Shown piece by piece: positions 24,887 through 36,260 of a stretch of 64,000 nucleotides of DNA (position 1 is its first letter; every line of letters begins with the position of its first letter). The stretch is taken from the NCBI RefSeq assembly GCF_020085105.1, contig NC_058053.1, positions 17,940,388 through 18,004,387 on the forward strand, read 5' to 3'. The notes beneath the pieces were generated by a model. It searched no databases and had not been told where the DNA came from. It saw only the letters and a program-made list of their open reading frames with translations. Source of the DNA: Siniperca chuatsi. Taxonomy: Eukaryota > Chordata > Actinopteri > Centrarchiformes > Sinipercidae. Both the position numbers and the translations under genes were made by a program.

Positions 24887-25113
24887 AGAGCAGGTACATG
24901 GGCGGTTCCCTGGTAGCTTACCTGGCAGAGCGCGTACCATGTATCAAGGCTGAGTCCTTACCGTAGCAGCACAGGTTTGATTCCAGCCCAGGCCCTTTGC
25001 TGCATGTCATCCCCTCTCTCTCCCCTGCCTTTCCTGTCTCTCTCTCCAGCTGTCACTATCTAAATAAAGCAGAAATGCCAAAAAATTATCTTTAAAAAAA
25101 AGAGCAGGTACAT
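24887..25113 (+). mobile_element. tRNA-derived SINE with perfect 13-bp target duplication
   Basis: The body at 24900-25100 starts with a tRNA-like head (GGTAGCTTACCTGGCAGAGC) with a B box GGTTTGATTCC at 24974-24984. It continues with the common fish SINE body (CCTTTGCTGCATGTCATCCC, CTCTCTCTCCAGCTGTCACT) and ends ATCTAAATAAAGCAGAAATG plus A-rich tail. It is flanked by AGAGCAGGTACAT on both sides (24887-24899 and 25101-25113). Further partial copies lie at 34480-34590, 37200-37320 and 51820-51990. Confidence 0.9.
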
Positions 25114-25475
25114 AAATATATACCAAGTGGCTGATTAGGGGAAATGGGGGGCAGGTCTGCTGGCAGTGAGGATCAGGTGACTGGGAAATGGCGGAAGCCG
25201 ACTGGGGACTACTGGTGGACAGGCAGGGAGTGACAGGACCAGTTTGAACTGGATAATGGCAGGAAAAATTAAGTCGCTTTGACATCCAGAGAAACATTTA
25301 GTCTTTTCCCTGATCTGTGAGTTTCATCCATTTCTATACCTCTAATTTTAGTATTTAGAGTGTTTTCTTCTTAATGACTTAATTTTACTGCCAGTTCTTA
25401 CTTAACTTACTGGAGTATTTCTCCATTATGGTCGTGCTACTTTCACTTACAGTGGCTATAATCAGACAGGGTTAT

Positions 25476-26430
25476 CTATGGAAGCGTATACAGGACTATA
25501 TTCAAATGATAATATAAACTTGAAAATTAAAATGTAATTCCACAACAGAATTATAATTTTCCACATGTGTATGTGTTATTTGAGTAAAAATGAAAATGAA
25601 AATGCAATTCATTCATTCATTTTCACATACTTATATGGGCTTTCGATGACTATATTAAAATGAAAATGGAAAAGCTGTTTAACATTTAATTTTCAAAGTT
25701 GTAACCTGCTGTACAGTGGACAATAGTCAAATGTTAATTCAAATTTGAAAATTAAATATAAACAATGTAGCTTAAATTTCCAGTTCCCGTCCAATTTTTT
25801 CACAATTGAGAATGACTTCCGGATGGGAGCCGAAACGTCTTGATTCTGAAAACAGTGTCCAGATGACTACGACTGAAACCTTTTCTACGATGGAACACTC
25901 CTGGACGAATGAGGGACTACACCGTCCTATAAACAATGTAAACTGATTTTCCATTCATGCTAGCAATATTTAAGTCAAAATGAAAATGAAATTTTGAAAA
26001 TGAAAACTGCATTTGACATTTCATTTTCAAAGACTTAAAGGTGCTATTGATAACACTGATAACATCCAGCCACTAGGTGACACACTCCCCAACCCCCATT
26101 TCATTCCAGTGGTTGCACAACCTGCATATTTCATGGTTGAGTGGAGTGAGACGTGATATCACATGATGAATTTTTAGTTTTGAATTTTGAGTAATGAATT
26201 CATTTTGCAACATATAGCTATACTTTAGCTATAGATTTATATAGGATATGGCTAGCTAGCTTTAGGTAACCCTTTCCCCCCATCATTTAATAATTATAGG
26301 GGCCCTATATTGCAACAATTACCATAAAATGACATTTCAATCATCAAAAATATAATGCTATTGTGGAATTACATTTTAATTTTCAAGTTTACATTATCAT
26401 TTGAATATAGTCCAGTATACACTTCCATAG
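25476..26430. mobile_element. 955-bp element with 70-bp inverted termini
   Basis: The first 70 bases (25476-25545) recur as the inverse complement at 26361-26430 with only three differences (both arms start CTATGGAAG and contain GACTATATTCAAATGATAAT). Between them lie more A-rich words that partly repeat the arms and a module at 25803-25940 that is also present, half inverted, at 33195-33346. No transposase reading frame is visible, so it is non-autonomous. A TA dinucleotide just outside each end could be a Tc1/mariner-type target, but this is uncertain. Confidence 0.8.
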
Positions 26431-26431
26431 T

Positions 26432-26645
26432 TAGCACTGTTGCCTCACAGCAAGTTTTCTCCAGGTACTCTGGCTTCCTCCCACAGTCCAAAGACATTCA
26501 AGTTAATCGGTGACTCTAAATTGCCTGTGTGACTGTGAGCATGAATGGTTGTTTGTGTCAGCCCTGTGATTGACTGGTGACCTGTCCAGGGTGTAGGCCT
26601 ACCCCGCCTCTCACCAATTGTCAGCTGGGATTGGCTCCAGCTGAG
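26432..26645 (+). repeat. Fish interspersed repeat (CTCTAAATTGCC family), internally deleted
   Basis: Starts TTAGCACTGTTGCCTCACAG, then TCCTCCCACAGTCCAAAGAC, GTTAATCGGTGACTCTAAAT and GACCTGTCCAGGGTGTAGGC, ending GGGATTGGCTCCAG. Compared with copies I remember from other fish, the piece between the first and second motif is shortened. It directly abuts the 955-bp TIR element. Confidence 0.6.
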
Positions 26646-26649
26646 TGTA

Positions 26650-27110
26650 TAATATGAAAGGTGTCGCTCGTTGTGACAAACGTAGAAATAATTATTACCC
26701 AACTCTGCAGTTCCCTTCAGCTCTATGAAAAAATAAGTCTTTCAGTTCCTGTTTTTGGTCTCTACCAACTCCTGAGGGAAATATCAGGAGCTGCTAAATG
26801 CTCCACTTTGTTCAACAGTTAGTTGCTACTTGTGTCTGTCTGCTGTTTGGTGCTGAGCAGGTAGCATACAGTGGGTTTATAGAGCCTTTTCATTGAAAAC
26901 AGCTACATGCCCGGAAACAACACTGATGAGAGTGGTGAGACCTTGAGAGTAAATCAAAACATTAAAGTTGCGGCCGTAAAACCCAAGGGTGAAATCTTCA
27001 GTGAACTCCGTTCCCTGCAGTGATTACATGCTTGGTAAAACCGAAACAATGAGCTGAAAGACAGTAAAACGCTCTGTAGAACTGAGGGGAACTGCAGTTG
27101 AGTGAGATCT
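26650..27110 (+). repeat. Dispersed repeat, same family as 4080-4520 and 42960-43460
   Basis: Shares with 42960-43460, in order: GTTTTTGGTCTC.ACCAA, CTGAGGGAAATATCAGG, GCTGCTAAATGCTCCACT, TTTGGTGCTGAGCAGGTAG, ACAGTAAAACG and GTAGA.CTGAGGGGAACT. Non-coding. Confidence 0.65.
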
Positions 27111-27114
27111 CTGG

Positions 27115-28690
27115 GTTTGTTAATGCCTGCTGAGATATTTAAGTACTCTTGTGAATCCAGTCCTGTGTTGATGACTGGGAAAGACCAGCGTCATCCTGGG
27201 ATGTTGTCTCTGCCCGCTGATGTTGACCGATCAGATAACCACAGAGGACAGTCAAGGACAGTATGATGTTTTGTCTGCTGTTTTCCATCTGCTGTTATAG
27301 TGGTTTGCCCTGTTGTAGCGGCCCTGTTTAATAATTAAGTTGATGGTTACAGTTTCTAGTTCAGCACCCTGAGTGTCGCCTCCATGTGAAGTCAATATTC
27401 AGTGACACTGGAGCTGTGAAGTCATTTGAAACAGTTAACTCTTTTTTTTTTCTCATCAGGAATGATGGTGCGATGAAAAAACTAATTCCTTAGAAAGAGC
27501 CACAAAATTTTTTGTGAGTGTGCAAAACATCCTCATAAAACTTTATTTTGGGACATTTACCTTCAATAATTTGTTGAATTCCTTGTTGAGATAAGATGTT
27601 GTGAAAGGATATCATGCAGCAAGGAATTACTCAGTGTAAACCAGTTACACAGAGAAAAAGCTGTTTAATTTGATGGAAGAGATAACTCAACAATCAATGA
27701 TACAATTATTTGCTGGAGTGTTTATTTTCATAAATGCATGGTGAACAAAACACAACAGTGATTTAACTAAAGTTAGCTAACATTAGCCCACATTAGCTAC
27801 TGGACCGAGTAAGGCTGTAGCAGCAGTGTATTGAATTGTGCAAGGGTGCAAGCTTTAGCTTTTCATTTGTAAGAGGAATATTGTGTTGTTAGTTACATAG
27901 TCTCACTTTAAAGTCTCTAATAAACACAGTTTATCAGTGTCATGCTAATTGTTGGGAGATTAAGATTCTTAAGGGCTTAATGTGAAAACAGCATAGTTAC
28001 GAAAAAGGGAAAGCTTTGTGGAATTTTTAAAAAATATTGTCACAAGAAGGGACAGATATTTTGGACACATGTTAAGCTAAATTCACAGATGTTCAGAAAG
28101 ATACATTTTTTCACAAAATCTATTAAGCTATTCAAAATAGCATTTGGTGTGAAATCAGTAAAATATGCAAAAAGAATCACAAAAAATATAAATGGGATAA
28201 AATCAGCTAAATGTGGTAAAAGTTTTATAAAGAATCTTTTATTTCCTATCTGCTATGAGGTGTTAAAACCAAGGCATCGAGTTGTACTTGAATGAAGAAT
28301 AAATGGTATTATTGACTGAAGGCCCTTAAGCTCCACTGAACTCTATTTTCTCCCAAGGAACTGAACAGACGGTACACTAAGTTTAAGTAGAGAGCTGTAC
28401 TGTCAATGCAACACACACATGCACACACTTCAATTTACACTGCCCGTGCCCCTGCAGTGTGTGTCAGTACTGCCTCCCTCTGGTCTATTGAGACACTACA
28501 CCCGGTAAAAAAAAATAAAAAAAAAAATAGGCTAAATCAATGAACAAGTGATTTTTTTTAAATCCGAGAAAGGGCATTTTTGAACATTTTACTATTCTAT
28601 TATACTGAAATTACTTAAATATCCCCACCAGACTTCTTTTAAGATATAGGCCTATAAAAACGACTCTGCTTTGATGTGCTTTTTCCAGAG
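27115..28690. other. Intergenic DNA, nothing recognised
   Basis: No coding exon, RNA gene or identifiable transposon. Confidence 0.4.
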
Positions 28691-28694
28691 AAAG

Positions 28695-28900
28695 GTTCAA
28701 TTATCAGAATCAGAAATACTATTGATCCCCGAGGGGAAACTCTTTTGCTACAGCAGCTCACTATCACGTCAGTGCACACAGGAATATAAGTACTAAGCAA
28801 AAAATATATATAAAGCACTATAATACAGGTCAGAAAATAAATTAAGTACCAAGTGGGATAAATATAAAATAAAATAAGTGTGAAGTACAAAGTGGGTTTA
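28695..28900 (-). mobile_element. LINE 3'-end fragment
   Basis: On the minus strand the sequence runs toward CGGGGATCAATAGTATTTCT then GATTCTGATA, the tail pattern of a common fish LINE family. Similar tails occur at 38855-38900 (minus) and 61205-61266 (plus). Only the 3' end is present. Confidence 0.5.
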
Positions 28901-29584
28901 CCGGTTGAAGATAATAATATGGTATAAAGTAATAGTGCATGAACTGCCAAGATAAGTTAAATGTAGCTTATTTATAATGAGACAGAGGATATTGCACAGA
29001 ATATCTAATTACTAACTAACTAACTAATTACTTCTCCTTCTCTTTCATTGAAATCTATTAATATGCAAATATTGTTCATTTCTAAAGTTTTACTGCTGGA
29101 CAGAAGATGTCTCCTATTTCACTGAGTGAAGCCCATTCTCAGTGTTTGTGACCTGGAGGTTAAAGTTTCCACATCACTCTGTGTAAGTTTCACATTGAAG
29201 CCACTAGGTGGAGGGCTTCATCCACCTGCCTGTACTGAGCTGCAGAAGCAACAAGCTTAACTAACTTAACTTCCAGCAAATCTATAATAAAGCTGTAATG
29301 CTCAATACTTTATATTAATTACAATAACAACAGACTTGTCAGTTTATTTTATTTAAAGTTAGTGGGGGGGGGTTCAGGCAAAGTACTGTAAATATTTAAC
29401 TGTATCATACGTCCTTCAGCATGAAAGTCCATTTTTAACCTTAGCAACAGAAGTTTGACCAAACAAAAAAAAGATCTTAATTTAAGATCTAGATCTTAAG
29501 ATAGCTTTTTCCAATCCAGTTTGCTCAGTTGTCAGGGCTTTAGTATGAGAAAGTATTTTGTGTCACAATAACAAAAAACAATAA

Positions 29585-29695
29585 CTGCATTGACTGGGAA
29601 GGGATCAGTATCATGGACCACAAGTCAGTGAACAGCAAGGGAAAGATCAGGGAGGCCATCCACATCTTACACTGGGGACCATCCGGTAAAAGCTT
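29585..29695 (+). mobile_element. Penelope-like element C-terminal fragment
   Basis: The plus strand reads IDWEGISIMDHKSVN then GKIREAIHILHWGPSG and stops. This matches the conserved C-terminal tail of fish Penelope/Neptune-like proteins downstream of the GIY-YIG endonuclease (WEGASVI..E....R.IREAIHI). Only about 35 residues remain. Confidence 0.6.
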
Positions 29696-29839
29696 GTAAA
29701 TGGAACTTGAGTTAAGATTTTGTTGTGTGTCAAATCCTTCCTTCAGTCTGGCCTCTCTATACCTATTAGAACTACAAGGTAAACATAATGTAAAACCCTA
29801 ACACTTAACTTAAAAAGCATTTTTAATGATTAATACAAT

Positions 29840-31165
29840 AGAAAATGTATTGATGATGTGGTGATCACAAAGACAATAAAATCATTCCCCAATCAGAAAG
29901 CCTGGATGAATGGAGAGGTGAGGGCTCTATCTAGAGCCAAAAAAGCTGCCTTTCAGTCAGGTGATAAGGAAGCATACAACACCGCTAGAGCGAGACTGAA
30001 AGCTGGCATCAAGGAGGCAAAGCGGAAAAATCAGCAAAGACTGGAGAGAGACCTCAACACCAACAACACAAAAGACATGTGGCAGGTAATCAAAAACATC
30101 ACAGGCTACAAAAGCAGTATCATGAGTGAGGCAACGTTACCAGGTGAGCTAAACACATTTTATACTCGTTTTGATCTCCTCAACAAAGAGTCAGCTGTAA
30201 AGTCTCCTCCGCCTCCAGATGTACTGTCCACAGCGGATGTGAGAAGAATCCTGCTGAGAGTGAATATGAGTAAAGCTGCTGGGCCTGATAACATCCCTGG
30301 CCGTGTATTAAGAACATGTGCCGACCAGCTAGTTGGTGTTATTACTGACATTTTTAACATATCACTGTTACAGGAGATTGTTCCCACCTGCTTCAAGACA
30401 GCCACCATCGTCCATGTACCTAAAAAGTCTACAGTGTCTAGTCTAAATGACTACTGCCCTGTGGCTCTCATCCCCATTCTGATGAAGTACTTTGAGAAAC
30501 TGGTTCTCCAGCACATAAAGAACAACATCCCAGCCAGCCTGGATCCTCACTAGTTTGCTTTCAGAACCAACAGATCCACAGAGGATGCCATCTCCACTGC
30601 CCTCCACTCAGCCCTCACACAGCTGGAGAACAACAACACCTACGTCCGAATGATGTTTGTTGATTTCAGCTCAGAATTCAACACAATCTCCCCCATGAAA
30701 CTGGAAAACCTAGCACTCTGGGCTTGAGTACCACACTCTGTAACTGGATATTGGACTTCCTTCCAAACAGAGCCCAGACAGTTTGCCTTAGCGGTCACAC
30801 CTCCTCCACTCTAGTGCTCAACACTGGAGCCCCCCAGGGCTGCGTGCTCAGCCCCCTCCTGTTCACGCTGTACACACGTGTTTGCAACCGACATGGAGAC
30901 AACTCTGTTGTGAAGTTTGCAGATGACTATACCGTCATCGGCCGGATTTCAAATAACAATGAGACTTCATATCCCATATCGGGAGGAAACCAACAATCCT
31001 GCAGAGTGGTGCACAGAGAACAACCTACTGCTCAACGTCAGCAAAACGCAGGAACTGATCGTTGATTTTAGAAAAAAGGATTATATATTGTCCTTATTGT
31101 CAACAAATACCATAAAAATCCCATTTGTCTCTCAAAACTGTCTGGCTTCCCGACTCTGTGAGTAG
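29840..31165 (+). pseudogene. Non-LTR retrotransposon RT relic (Rex1/CR1-L2 group)
   Basis: A 231-codon open frame at 29858-30553 carries the N-terminal RT region: PNQKAWMNGEVRALSRAKKA, MSKAAGPDNIPGRVLR and CFKTATIVHVPKKS. After a stop at 30551 the frame continues [20 protein letters not shown] and [13 protein letters not shown], and a further frame gives WILDFLPNRAQTV, NTGAPQGCVLSPLLFTLYT and KFADDYTVIGRI, then NNLLLNVSKTQELIVDFRK. The catalytic FADD is at 30916-30927. The endonuclease and 3' tail are missing and at least one stop and two frame changes are present, so it is dead. Exact family (Rex1 versus other CR1/L2-related) is from memory. Confidence 0.85.
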
Positions 31166-31217
31166 AACTCTGTCCTAAAACAAAAAAAAATTTGTTCCTA
31201 CTGAAGATGTAAATCTT

Positions 31218-31445
31218 TTTAAAGGGGACCAATTGTGCTCATTTCCAGCTCTATATTTTTATTTTGGGATTCCACTAGAGTAGCTTTGCATGATTCACAG
31301 TAAAAAATCCTTATTTATCTTATACTGGCCCTTTTACAGCCCCTCAGTTCATCCTCTGTCTGAAACAAGTTGTTTTAGCTCCTGTCTCTTTAAGGCCCCC
31401 CTCCCTAAGTGCTATGAGCAGAGCAGCGGATGGATGGGCGCGTGC
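31218..31445 (+). mobile_element. TTAAAGGGGACC dispersed repeat (partial)
   Basis: Starts TTTTTAAAGGGGACCAATTG and contains TTTATTTTGGGATTCCACTA, CCTCTGTCTGAAACAAGTTG, TTTTAGCTCCTGTCTCTTTA and AGGCCCCCCTCCC, an order I recognise from a common percomorph repeat. The 3' end is not resolved. Confidence 0.5.
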
Positions 31446-31699
31446 GTCCTTGTACTTCGTGGGCAAGCTGTGCCAGGAGCAGATCCTGAGCACAGATGTC
31501 GCAGATTAACTTTTTATTTTATTTTTTTAAATTCCAAATAATTATACAAACAGTACAAACAAATAAGTCATCAATACAGATGAGGGCAGATGACCGATTA
31601 CCATGACATCCGAGTTAGGCATGCAGGCTCGAAAGTAGAAAAAAACGTTGGAAACCAACTGTTCAGAGCAGTCTGAAGCCTGAGCTTTTTGCTCACAGG

Positions 31700-32104
31700 G
31701 ATATACATTTCCATTCCTTTACAATGTTTATTATGAACATCCGACTATGTTACATTATATATATGACAGAAAATATGGAAAAGCAAAATAGGTTCTCTTT
31801 AAACATATCACAAATATGTAGTTTAAAATTTTTTTTAAAGGCTTTAAAAACGTTACTCAAAAATGAGTACTTAGTGCATTTGTTTGGGACTATTTTCAGC
31901 TGCGGATTAATACCCATTTGCAGCACAATTCAGCAGTGCAATGTATGTGGTATTGGATTACAAATAAACTACAGTGCCCATGTTCATAGTAATGAAGGAA
32001 CAGTGCAACAGTGTGGCTCATTGATGTGTTTTGTTTTTTCGTCTTTTTATGGGATTTGTTGACAATGAGAAAAATATATTAATTTTCTTAAACTTATCCT
32101 TTAA
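31700..32104 (+). mobile_element. TTAA-bounded dispersed repeat, second copy
   Basis: Shares words with 2254-2640 and ends ACTTATCCTTTAA with TTAA at 32101-32104. The cbs transcript is expected to end within about 20 bases of this boundary. Confidence 0.6.
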
Positions 32105-32123
32105 ATTTTATTTCTGAATGGTA

Positions 32124-32129
32124 TTTATT
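32124..32129 (-). promoter_or_regulatory. Candidate cbs polyadenylation signal AATAAA
   Basis: AATAAA on the minus strand, 196 bases past the cbs stop codon. A second AATAAA lies at 32107-32112. Position fits a short 3' UTR, but no transcript evidence is available. Confidence 0.55.
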
Positions 32130-32324
32130 AATACTACACAGTCAGTACCTACTGCTTATGTGGGTGGAACCAAAGTCAAAGATGTAGCCCTCAAAAACAC
32201 TGAAAAGAAACATGATTTAGACTAAACAGCAGGTGCTCATGTGCTGCCTCTTGGTAAGCAGGCAACATCGTCCGCATCTTAAACAGAAATTGGTGACAGA
32301 GACATTTCGTCTGACAGCGAGCAT

Positions 32325-32428
32325 TCAGAGGACGAGCCTCTCATCTGTGGTGATGTAGTTAAGGAGGTCAATCGCTGTCACGACTCCAAACACCATCTGC
32401 TTCTGACAAGCTGACCCATCAGCCTTAT
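32325..32428 (-). CDS. cbs: cbs coding exon 14 (C-terminus)
   Basis: Acceptor CTCTCTCCAG; residues 557-590. Contains [18 protein letters not shown], the end of the second CBS domain with the T..D pair of the AdoMet site known from human CBS (VTAID). Stop TGA at 32327-32325. Confidence 0.95.
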
Positions 32429-35400
32429 CTGGAGAGAGACAGTAGACTAGTTACACTGACATGCAATGACTAGCTAAACATAGAAGAAAACTGAAAACAG
32501 AAAAGGAGCAGGATAAACATTAACTACAGTAAAGTACAGACTGTTGTGGTTATTCATTTGTTATGGAAATACTGGCAAAGCTACAACATTTGGGAAGCTA
32601 ACAAGGTGGGCACAATGAAACACGTGGTGGTTATGTATCTGACTATTTCTTGACACTGAGCAGTTGCAGACAACCAGCAGGACTGTGTCTTATGAGAGTT
32701 TACGCCAGCCCTCTGGACAAAATCCAAACTAGGTTTTTATTGGAAGTTATGGATTGTATTGCACCCCTTTTACAAATTATTTTTAACAGCTCGCTGTCTA
32801 CTGGCTGCATCCCAGATTACTTTAAAACTGCTTGTGCTGCCTTTGACACAATTGATCATGGCATTCTTTTAGATAGACTGAGGCATTGGGTGGGCATATC
32901 TGGCACTGCACTAGACTGGTTCTCATCTTATCTGTCCAATAGGAAATTCTGTGTCGCCATTAATAACTTCATGTCATCCGTTTCCCATATCAAGTACGGT
33001 GTGCCTCAAGGTTCAATTCTGGGACTCAATTACTGTTCTCCTTATACATGCTTCCCTTGGGTGATGTCATCTGCACACATGGTATTTCTTTTCATTGCTA
33101 TGCGGACGACACTCAGTTGTACCTCCCTGTCAAGCCCACTGTCCTTTTTGATAGCAATTTATGTTTTGAGCAACATATCAGTAAGCTTGTCCAATCATCG
33201 TAGAAAAGGTTTCAATCGTAGTCATCTGTCCACTGTTTTCAGAATCAAGACGTTGCGGCTCCCATCCGGAAGTCATTCTCAATTGAGATTGGTTGAATTG
33301 GTTTTCTACGATAGAACACTCCTGGACGAATGAGGGACTACACCGTCTTGTCCAAACATGTTTTTATCACCTCAGAAATATTGCAAAAATCCGATCTATT
33401 TTAAATCTTAGTGATGCAGAAACTGTTGTACATGCTTTTATCTCATAACGCCTTGATTATTGTAACAGCCTGTTCACTTTTCTTAATCAAAACACTTTGA
33501 AACAACTGCAGACTGTACAGAACTCAGCTGCTAGGCTTTTAACCAGGACCAAGAGGTACGACCACATCACACCTGTTTTAGCCTCTTTACATTGGCTCCC
33601 TGTTTGTTTTAGGATAGATTTTAAGATCTTATTGATTACTTTTAAGGCTCTTCATGGCCTGGATCCAGATTATATTTTAGACCTTTTAATCCCTTATGAA
33701 CCTTTACATAGTTTAATCTTCGGGCAGGGATCTTCTGTCTGTTCCTGAGTCCAGGATGAAAACTAAGGGGGACAGAGCTTTTTCTATCAGGGCCCTGAGG
33801 CCCTGGAACAACCTGCCCGAAGAAATTAGGTTGTCTGAGTCAGTGTCTTCTTTTAAGTCTCTTCTCAAAACGCGTTTTTATCGGAAAGTACTAGTATTTT
33901 ACATGAGCTGTCTGTTTATTTTATTGTTTTTATGTATTTTATTTCTTTTATATTTTATCATTCACTGTGGTATTTTATTTCTCTTTTTGTGAAGCACTTT
34001 GTTTTGATAAGTGCTCTATAAAGTTTTATTATTATTTTTATTATTATAATCAATTAATCGTATATGTAATTTTTTTAAGCAAAACTGCCAAACATTTCCC
34101 ATTTCCAGCTTTTTAAATGTGAGGATTCATTGCTTTTCTTTGACTTATGTGATAGTAATTTGAATATTTTGGGGTTTTGGACTTTTGGTCGGACAAAACA
34201 AGCAAAGTGAAGATATCGCCTTGGGCTCTGTGAAATTGCTGTTATCCAATATTTTATACACCAAACATTTAATGGATTAATCGAGACAGTCAGCATATAA
34301 ATCCATAATGAAAATAATTGTTAGTTGCAGTCCTAGTAAAGGGATTACTAAGGATAAATAAAATTATTGTCTCACACACTGGCTGCATCAAAGACAGGCC
34401 ACTGTCCTAGCACTGATGCACATCAACACAGCAGCAGCTTTATCACATTCACACCCGGATCGGCTCATCCTGACAACTTCTTCTGTTCAGCTGGGGACCT
34501 TTGTTGCATGTCATCCCTCCCCTCTCTCGCCTCATTTCTTGACACATATTTACTATCTTCAATCAAATAAATGCAAAGCAAATATTTAAATAAAGTATCT
34601 TACACTGGGTGTGATCATGCACCACCAGGGCAAAGTGGTCTGTTTCGAGGACACGGGAGAGATTCCCCAGGTTGTCTGTCAGGTGCACCTGAGAGCACAA
34701 GTGTAGGGAGATTAGACAAGCATGTAAATATGTTAACATGTAATGTATTGTATTTAACAGCCATGTGACCATGCACTCCATGTGTTTCTACTGACGGACC
34801 TGTTTGAAATGCTTGCAGAGCACCTTGATGACAGCGTCTGAGGATTCGACCTTTCCAGCCAACACAGAGGACAGAATGGATCCCAGAGTCACCATCCCCA
34901 GGATCACACTGTGAAAAACACACACCCCATCAACTGCTGATCCTCTATTAGCAGGACACAGGTGATAATGATGTACATTAGGAAAGGTGTAACGCAAAGC
35001 TACTATCTGTATCTGTACAAAAATATCTGTTTCCTGTTCTGTATTTAATTATTTTCTACTGCTGTGCTCCTCATAGATATATAACTTCGTCCTTCACCCT
35101 CCGCGGGTGGTCTCATCCTTTGAGCACGGGTCCTCTACCAGAGGCCTGGGAGCTTGAGGGTTCTGCGCAGTATCTTTGCTGTTCCTAGTACTGCACTTTT
35201 CTGGACTGAGATGTCTGGTGTTCTTCCAGGGATCTGCTGTAGCCACTCCTCCAGTTTGGGGGTCACTGCCCCGAGTGCTCCGATGACCACGGGCACCACT
35301 GTCGCCTTCACCTTCCAAGCCTTGTCCAGCTCTTCTCTGAGCCCTTGGTATTTCTCTAGTTTCTCATGTTCCTTTTTCCTGATGTTGCCATCACTTGGTA

Positions 35401-36201
35401 TTGCAACGTCAACCACAATGGCTTTCCTCTGCTGTTTGTCCACCACCACGATGTCTGGCTGGTTTGCCATTACCATTCTGTCAGTCTGAATCTGGAAGTC
35501 CCACAGGATCTTGGTTCGGTCATTCTCTACCAGCTTTGGAGGTGTTTCCCACTTTGACCTCGGGGTTTCCAGTCCATACTCTGTGCAGATGTTCCTGTAT
35601 ACTATTGTATCCATGTGCCCACTTATCTTAACCGCGATGATGCCTGACATGAGCTTCCATGTTGTGGAGAGACAGGTTATTGGCCGACAGTTGGATGGGA
35701 CTGTACCCTTTGAGGGATCCTTCAGGATCAGGATTGTACGCCCTCCGGTAAGCCATTCAGGGTGCGTCCCATCCCTTAGCAGCTGGTTCATTTGTGCTGC
35801 TAGGCGCTTGTGGAGAGAGCCGCCAGCCACCTCCCTCTCCCATATACTTTTCCAGTACTGTTCAGTTTCCAGCCTTGGTGGGTCTGCTCTGCTGTTATCA
35901 CGCGTACACTTTCGCAGGTTGAGTTGCGAACAGCCGGTTAATACTTCTGGTACCTCTGGTGTACCTCTCATGTACCTCTTTAGGCGGCTGGCCAAGACTG
36001 GGAGCCTTTGTTTGGCAGTTTCAAGTCTTGAGCAAGCCTTGGTTGTGGGCTTTGAAGTAACCATTCATCCCACATCCTTTGCATGTAACCCCTCTGACTA
36101 GGATTACTGGAGTAGTAGCATTCCAACAGAGCCTTGTTATCGCACCTCGCCCATCTACGCCTTGTTCCATTAGCCCATTTTTCATCACGGTGCTATTTGT
36201 G

Positions 36202-36260
<59 letters not shown>

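Noticed and set aside
24900..24990. A functional tRNA gene
   Set aside because: The tRNA-like A and B boxes belong to a SINE head; no complete cloverleaf can be drawn, and a SINE body, tail and target duplications follow.
35154..36101. Plus-strand frames, up to 196 codons, opposite the R4/Dong LINE
   Set aside because: They are antisense shadows of the long minus-strand LINE frame, which has clear family motifs.
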